From the NCBI GenBank assembly GCA_040776805.1, contig JAXGZS010000001.1, positions 558,001-622,000 of the forward strand: DNA of 64,000 nucleotides. Reading direction: 5' to 3'. This DNA comes from UBA7702 sp040776805 (GTDB lineage Bacteria > Bacillota > Dehalobacteriia > UBA7702). The notes under the pieces are model-generated. The model saw nothing but the letters and a program-made list of their open reading frames with translations. It had not been told where the DNA came from and ran no database searches. This document shows positions 60,994-64,000 of this stretch, in pieces. The position numbers were made by a program, and so were the translations under genes. Each line of letters starts with the position of its first letter. Position 1 is the stretch's first letter.

Positions 60994-62214
60994 ATGGCAA
61001 GCCCGCGGGCAGTGACCGTCAGCCAGTTGAACAACTACATCAAACGCCGTTTTGAAATGGACGATAAACTCCAGCACATATTGGTGGAAGGGGAGATTTC
61101 CAACTTCAAAGCCCATTCTTCCGGCCATCTCTATTTTGGCCTCAAAGATGAAAACGCTTTCATTCGCTGCGTGATGTTTCGCGGCAGCGTGGCGAAACTG
61201 AAATTCCGTCCGGAAAACGGGCAGCGGGTGGTGATCCGCGGTCACGTCGCCGTCTATGAGCGGGACGGCCAATTTCAGCTTTACGCCGAAGCCATGGAGG
61301 CCGCCGGTATCGGCGATCTTTACCTGGCCTTTGAGCAGATGAAAGAAAAGCTGAATCGGGAGGGGCTTTTTGACGAGGCCCGTAAAAAGTCACTGCCGGA
61401 ATTGTCCCTGCGCATCGGCGTGGTCACTTCCCCCACGGGAGCGGTTTGGCACGATATTCAAAACGTCGCCCGAGCCCGTTTCCCTTCGGTGAGCCTTTTC
61501 CTCTACCCCGCGGCGGTACAGGGAGAAGCGGCGGCAGGGGAAATTGTCGCCGGGATCGACTTCTTTAACCGCAGCTCCCTGGTAGACCTGTTGATCGTGG
61601 GCCGCGGCGGTGGTTCCATTGAGGATCTTTGGGCTTTCAATACGGAGCCGGTGGCCAGGGCGATCTACGCTTCGCAATTGCCGGTGATCTCCGCCGTCGG
61701 TCATGAAACCGACTACACCATCGCCGATCTTGTGGCGGATAAACGGGCGGCGACGCCGTCTCAGGCCGCGGAAATGGCGGTGCCTTCCCTTGCCGACATC
61801 GAAGCCCGCTTCGCTTTGATGGAAAGCGCGATGAAACAGCGGCTCAATATGGCCCTGAAAACAAAACGGGAGAAGTTGAAAAAAATCGGTGAAAGTTACG
61901 TTTTTACCAGAAAAGAGCAGCTTCTGCGCAGCCAGACCCAAACCATCGACCTCTTTTCCCAGCGTCTTGATAAGACCTTTTTTGAAAATTACGCGAGATT
62001 GAAAAATAATTACCAGCTGTTGAAAGAAAAACTTTCGGTATTAAGTCCCCTGAACACGCTATCGAGGGGCTACAGCATCTGTATGAAAGATCAAAAGCCG
62101 CTGCGCTCCTATGAGGAAGCGGTGGTCGGCGACGATGTCGTCGTTTGCCTCAACAGCGGTTTCTTAAACTGTAGGGTAAACGAAGCGAAGGAGGGTTCCT
62201 ACCATGGCAAATAA
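60994..62214 (+). CDS. xseA: Exodeoxyribonuclease VII large subunit
   Basis: 406 residues. OB-fold N-terminus (VTVSQLNNYIKRRFEMDDKLQHILVEGEISNFK), then the nuclease core with RIGVVTSPTGAVWHDI, GRGGGSIEDLWAFN, ISAVGHETDYTIADLVADKRAATPSQAAE, a coiled region and an RGYSI end. It degrades single-stranded DNA with XseB. GGAGGGATATGAT precedes the ATG. Confidence 0.97.
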   Translation: MASPRAVTVSQLNNYIKRRFEMDDKLQHILVEGEISNFKAHSSGHLYFGLKDENAFIRCVMFRGSVAKLKFRPENGQRVVIRGHVAVYERDGQFQLYAEAMEAAGIGDLYLAFEQMKEKLNREGLFDEARKKSLPELSLRIGVVTSPTGAVWHDIQNVARARFPSVSLFLYPAAVQGEAAAGEIVAGIDFFNRSSLVDLLIVGRGGGSIEDLWAFNTEPVARAIYASQLPVISAVGHETDYTIADLVADKRAATPSQAAEMAVPSLADIEARFALMESAMKQRLNMALKTKREKLKKIGESYVFTRKEQLLRSQTQTIDLFSQRLDKTFFENYARLKNNYQLLKEKLSVLSPLNTLSRGYSICMKDQKPLRSYEEAVVGDDVVVCLNSGFLNCRVNEAKEGSYHGK

Positions 62215-62494
62215 GAAAAAAGAATTGAGTTTTGAAGAAGCCGTCAAGGAATTGGAACAGACGGTAAAAGGGATGGAAAGTGGCGATCTCGGTCTTGACG
62301 AGCTCCTTGCCGACTTTGAAAAAGGCATTGGTTTGCTGCGTCTTTGTGAAAAGAAATTGGCGGAGGCCGAGGGCCGCATCGAAGTGCTGACCAAGGCGGA
62401 AACCGTGGCTGTCCCGACCCTTGAAGCGATCCCGGAGGAGGACAACTCCCTGCCGGAGGCGCCTCCGGAAGACGAAGCGAAACTGCCCTTTTAA
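62204..62494 (+). CDS. xseB: Exodeoxyribonuclease VII small subunit
   Basis: 96 residues: LSFEEAVKELEQTVKGMESGDLGLDELLADFEKGIGLLRLCEKKLAEAEGRIEVL is the full family signature. The acidic, Pro-rich tail (PEEDNSLPEAPPEDEAK) is longer than in E. coli. It overlaps xseA by 11 bases. Confidence 0.96.
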   Translation: MANKKKELSFEEAVKELEQTVKGMESGDLGLDELLADFEKGIGLLRLCEKKLAEAEGRIEVLTKAETVAVPTLEAIPEEDNSLPEAPPEDEAKLPF

Positions 62495-62512
62495 GAAAAG
62501 CTGAGGTAACAC

Positions 62513-62765
62513 AGGCCGTCGACAAAGTCTGATACACGACGAACGCTTTGGCCTACGACAGCTTGAGTACTATTTTGTACACGGCGCAGCCGCAGACCAA
62601 AGCGTTCACCGGTCCGACCCTTAACCTTAGGAAAGGCCGAAGGGCTTTCCAAGGATAAGATAGTGTCCTTCGACAGCAAATACCAAGGGTATTTGCCCGA
62701 AAAGACGAAGCCTTTCTCGGCAGCCCGTTATCTTATAGTCCAAAATCCGCTTACACTGCAGTTTG
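62513..62765 (+). repeat. 172-bp repeat, copy 4: enlarged and without hairpin flanks
   Basis: Starts AGGCCGTCGACAAAG like the others, and keeps GAACGCTTTGG pairing with CCAAAGCGTTC (loop of the inner GTAC stem TATTTT). In place of the GTGTCT bridge it carries about 95 extra bases with two hairpins (CCTTAGGAAAG/CTTTCCAAGG and AAATACC/GGTATTT). The right-hand TCTACAGTCTG end is missing. It lies inside the xseB-ispA gap, flanked by GAGGTAAC on both sides (62503-62510 and 62766-62773), the second of which is the ispA ribosome site. Confidence 0.85.
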
Positions 62766-62774
62766 GAGGTAACC

Positions 62775-63653
62775 ATGGCCAACGTAGAAGAAATTTTGGC
62801 GAACAAATGCATATTGCTGGAGACTTACCTTGCCGGTTGGTCCCGGGGAAAAGGCACTCTGCTCCGGGAGGCGATGAGCTATACATTAGGCAACGGCGGC
62901 AAGCGCTTGCGCCCCTCTTTGTTCCTGCTCACCGCCGACCTTTACGGCAAAGACAGTGAAAACCTGCTGCCCTTTGCCGCGGGCCTTGAGATGATCCATA
63001 CCTACTCCTTAATCCATGACGATTTGCCGGCCATGGATAATGATGCTTACCGTCGGGGGAAGCCGACGAATCATAAAGTCTACGGCGAAGGTCAGGCGAT
63101 TTTAGCGGGAGACGCCTTGCTCAGCGAAGCTTTTTATCTGATGGCCTCGTTGAAAGCGACGGAGCCTGCCGAAAGGGTTCTATCCGCTTTGAGCTACGCC
63201 GCGGACTACGCCGGTCTCGGTGGCATGGTCTACGGCCAGAGCCTTGATCTTCTGGGTGAGGAAAAAACGCTGACCGCGAAAGAGTTGCGGCGGATCCACT
63301 ATTATAAAACCGGCGCCTTGCTGAGCCTCACTTTTGTCTGCGGCGCGGTTTTGGGCGGCGCGCCCCAAAGGGATGTAGAGGCCCTTGACCGTTTCGGCCG
63401 TTCCCTCGGTTTGGCCTTTCAGATCACCGATGATATTTTGGATCACGAGGGAACCTTTGCGGAACTGGGAAAACCCATCGGCTCCGATGAAGTCAACGGC
63501 AAAACGACATACATCTCTCTCCTCGGTTTGGCGGGAGCCCGGGAAGCGGGAAAGCAGGCCGTGGCCGAAGCCGTTGGGGAGATCGCCGCTTTATCGGTGG
63601 ACAGCGCTGTATTAAAAGATTTGGGCAATGTGGTATTAAATCGTAAAAAATAG
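62775..63653 (+). CDS. ispA: Polyprenyl (farnesyl/geranyl) diphosphate synthase
   Basis: 292 residues from ATG 62775, with GGAGGTAACC upstream. First Asp-rich motif HDDLPAMDNDAYRRGKPTNHK, second motif FQITDDILDHEG; GGKRLRP near the N-terminus and KTTYISLLGLAGA late. It chain-lengthens isopentenyl and dimethylallyl diphosphate. It is placed directly before the putative OLE RNA. Confidence 0.96.
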   Translation: MANVEEILANKCILLETYLAGWSRGKGTLLREAMSYTLGNGGKRLRPSLFLLTADLYGKDSENLLPFAAGLEMIHTYSLIHDDLPAMDNDAYRRGKPTNHKVYGEGQAILAGDALLSEAFYLMASLKATEPAERVLSALSYAADYAGLGGMVYGQSLDLLGEEKTLTAKELRRIHYYKTGALLSLTFVCGAVLGGAPQRDVEALDRFGRSLGLAFQITDDILDHEGTFAELGKPIGSDEVNGKTTYISLLGLAGAREAGKQAVAEAVGEIAALSVDSAVLKDLGNVVLNRKK

Positions 63654-63692
63654 AATTTTTTTTTTTGATTTTTAAAATATTTGGCGGATGAC

Positions 63693-63721
63693 TTGCAAAG
63701 GATGAATAAAAACTGTATAAT
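63693..63721 (+). promoter_or_regulatory. Promoter of the putative OLE RNA
   Basis: TTGCAA (63693-63698), 17 bases, TATAAT (63716-63721), starting 40 bases after the ispA stop, following a T-rich tract. Confidence 0.8.
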
Positions 63722-63727
63722 AATATG

Positions 63728-64000
63728 GAAAACAGGTGATGCGGTATTCTAGTCGGCAAAACTTTGTTTAAAGGCGGGGCTAAAAATCCGTCAAGGGCAT
63801 ATCGATGAAGTTTCTGGTGTTGGCTTCTTACGCCCAGTTTGGGGCTGATGCTGGAAGTTAAGAAAGAGGGGGGAATCCTCAATGGCATGAGGGCTGACCC
63901 TGCTTTCGTGGAGACCCATGACTGTGGGGAACTTTTTTTGGTCGAAAAGGGAACTACGGCTTGGGAGAAGAACCTGTATTCGGGTGAACTGGGTACAGTG
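63728..64000 (+). ncRNA. ole: OLE RNA (ornate, large, extremophilic), 5' part; runs off the right edge
   Basis: No plus-strand reading frame with a ribosome site exists here, but the sequence is G-rich, ordered and has its own consensus promoter. Blocks such as GGTGATGCGGTATTCTAG, GGCGGGGCTAAAAATCCG (63773-63790) and GTTGGCTTCTTACGCCCAG (63819-63837) agree with what I remember of the OLE consensus. The location, after xseA-xseB-ispA and presumably before dxs, is the known OLE setting (for example Bacillus halodurans). OLE RNAs are about 600 nt, membrane-associated and work with OapA. I could not run a covariance search, so the identification rests on memory of the motif and on synteny. Confidence 0.8.

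Overview
The window is from the chromosome of an endospore-forming, Gram-positive anaerobe of the Clostridia type, possibly Peptococcaceae-like. The evidence is a complete spoIIIAA-AH operon, sigma-K, a class-D-type sortase, GAACN4GTTC LexA boxes, a lysine riboswitch, and what I read as the start of an OLE RNA directly after xseA-xseB-ispA. I cannot name the species from sequence alone. GC content looks moderate (about half), and genes are dense with many short overlaps.

Left part (1-8.8 kb): a LemA/DUF2207 pair, a patatin-like lipase and a TM1266-like regulator are followed by an accessory island. The island holds an orphan N6-adenine DNA methyltransferase with two N-terminal helix-turn-helix segments, two small XRE regulators with clear operators, a cysteine-rich miniprotein, and two related SLOG/ribbon-helix-helix cassettes. 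One cassette is nearly whole and the other is cut down, and they lie on either side of the methyltransferase. A rhodanese with a DUF6132-like membrane anchor closes the region.

Middle (8.9-28.8 kb): a four-gene Dlt-like set (AMP-forming ligase, carrier protein, MBOAT acyltransferase, SGNH partner) probably acylates a cell-surface polymer. It is followed by thrC, trmB, radC, a tRNA-Val, a sortase with an attenuator-like leader, an orphan HybB/NrfD membrane subunit with TatA, a lipoprotein, a CaCA antiporter and guaA. Next come a decayed IS30-type transposase and a dead XRE gene that keeps its palindrome, then two zinc-ribbon miniproteins.

Right-middle (28.9-54 kb): LexA-controlled dinB with small partners, cardiolipin synthase, an archaeal-type phosphoglycerate mutase, VOC and GyrI-like proteins, a sirtuin, an unrecognised 572-residue protein, an ECF sigma/anti-sigma pair, sigK, yqeG, a shikimate kinase, tldD/tldE, an M24 peptidase, efp and a CD1247-domain protein. 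After these come a LytTR response regulator split by an in-frame amber codon, a lysine-riboswitch-controlled amino-acid ABC importer, and an ABC-2 exporter whose ATPase has lost canonical motifs.

Right end (54-64 kb): spoIIIA operon (spoIIIAG carries an apparent frameshift), then asp23-nusB-tsaD paralog-xseA-xseB-ispA and the putative OLE RNA running off the edge.

A 172-bp non-coding repeat recurs four times in the same orientation. Three copies are exactly 172 bp and each sits between two copies of the same local terminator hairpin. The hairpin sequence differs from locus to locus but matches within a locus. This terminator-associated mobile element is the most unusual structure in the window.
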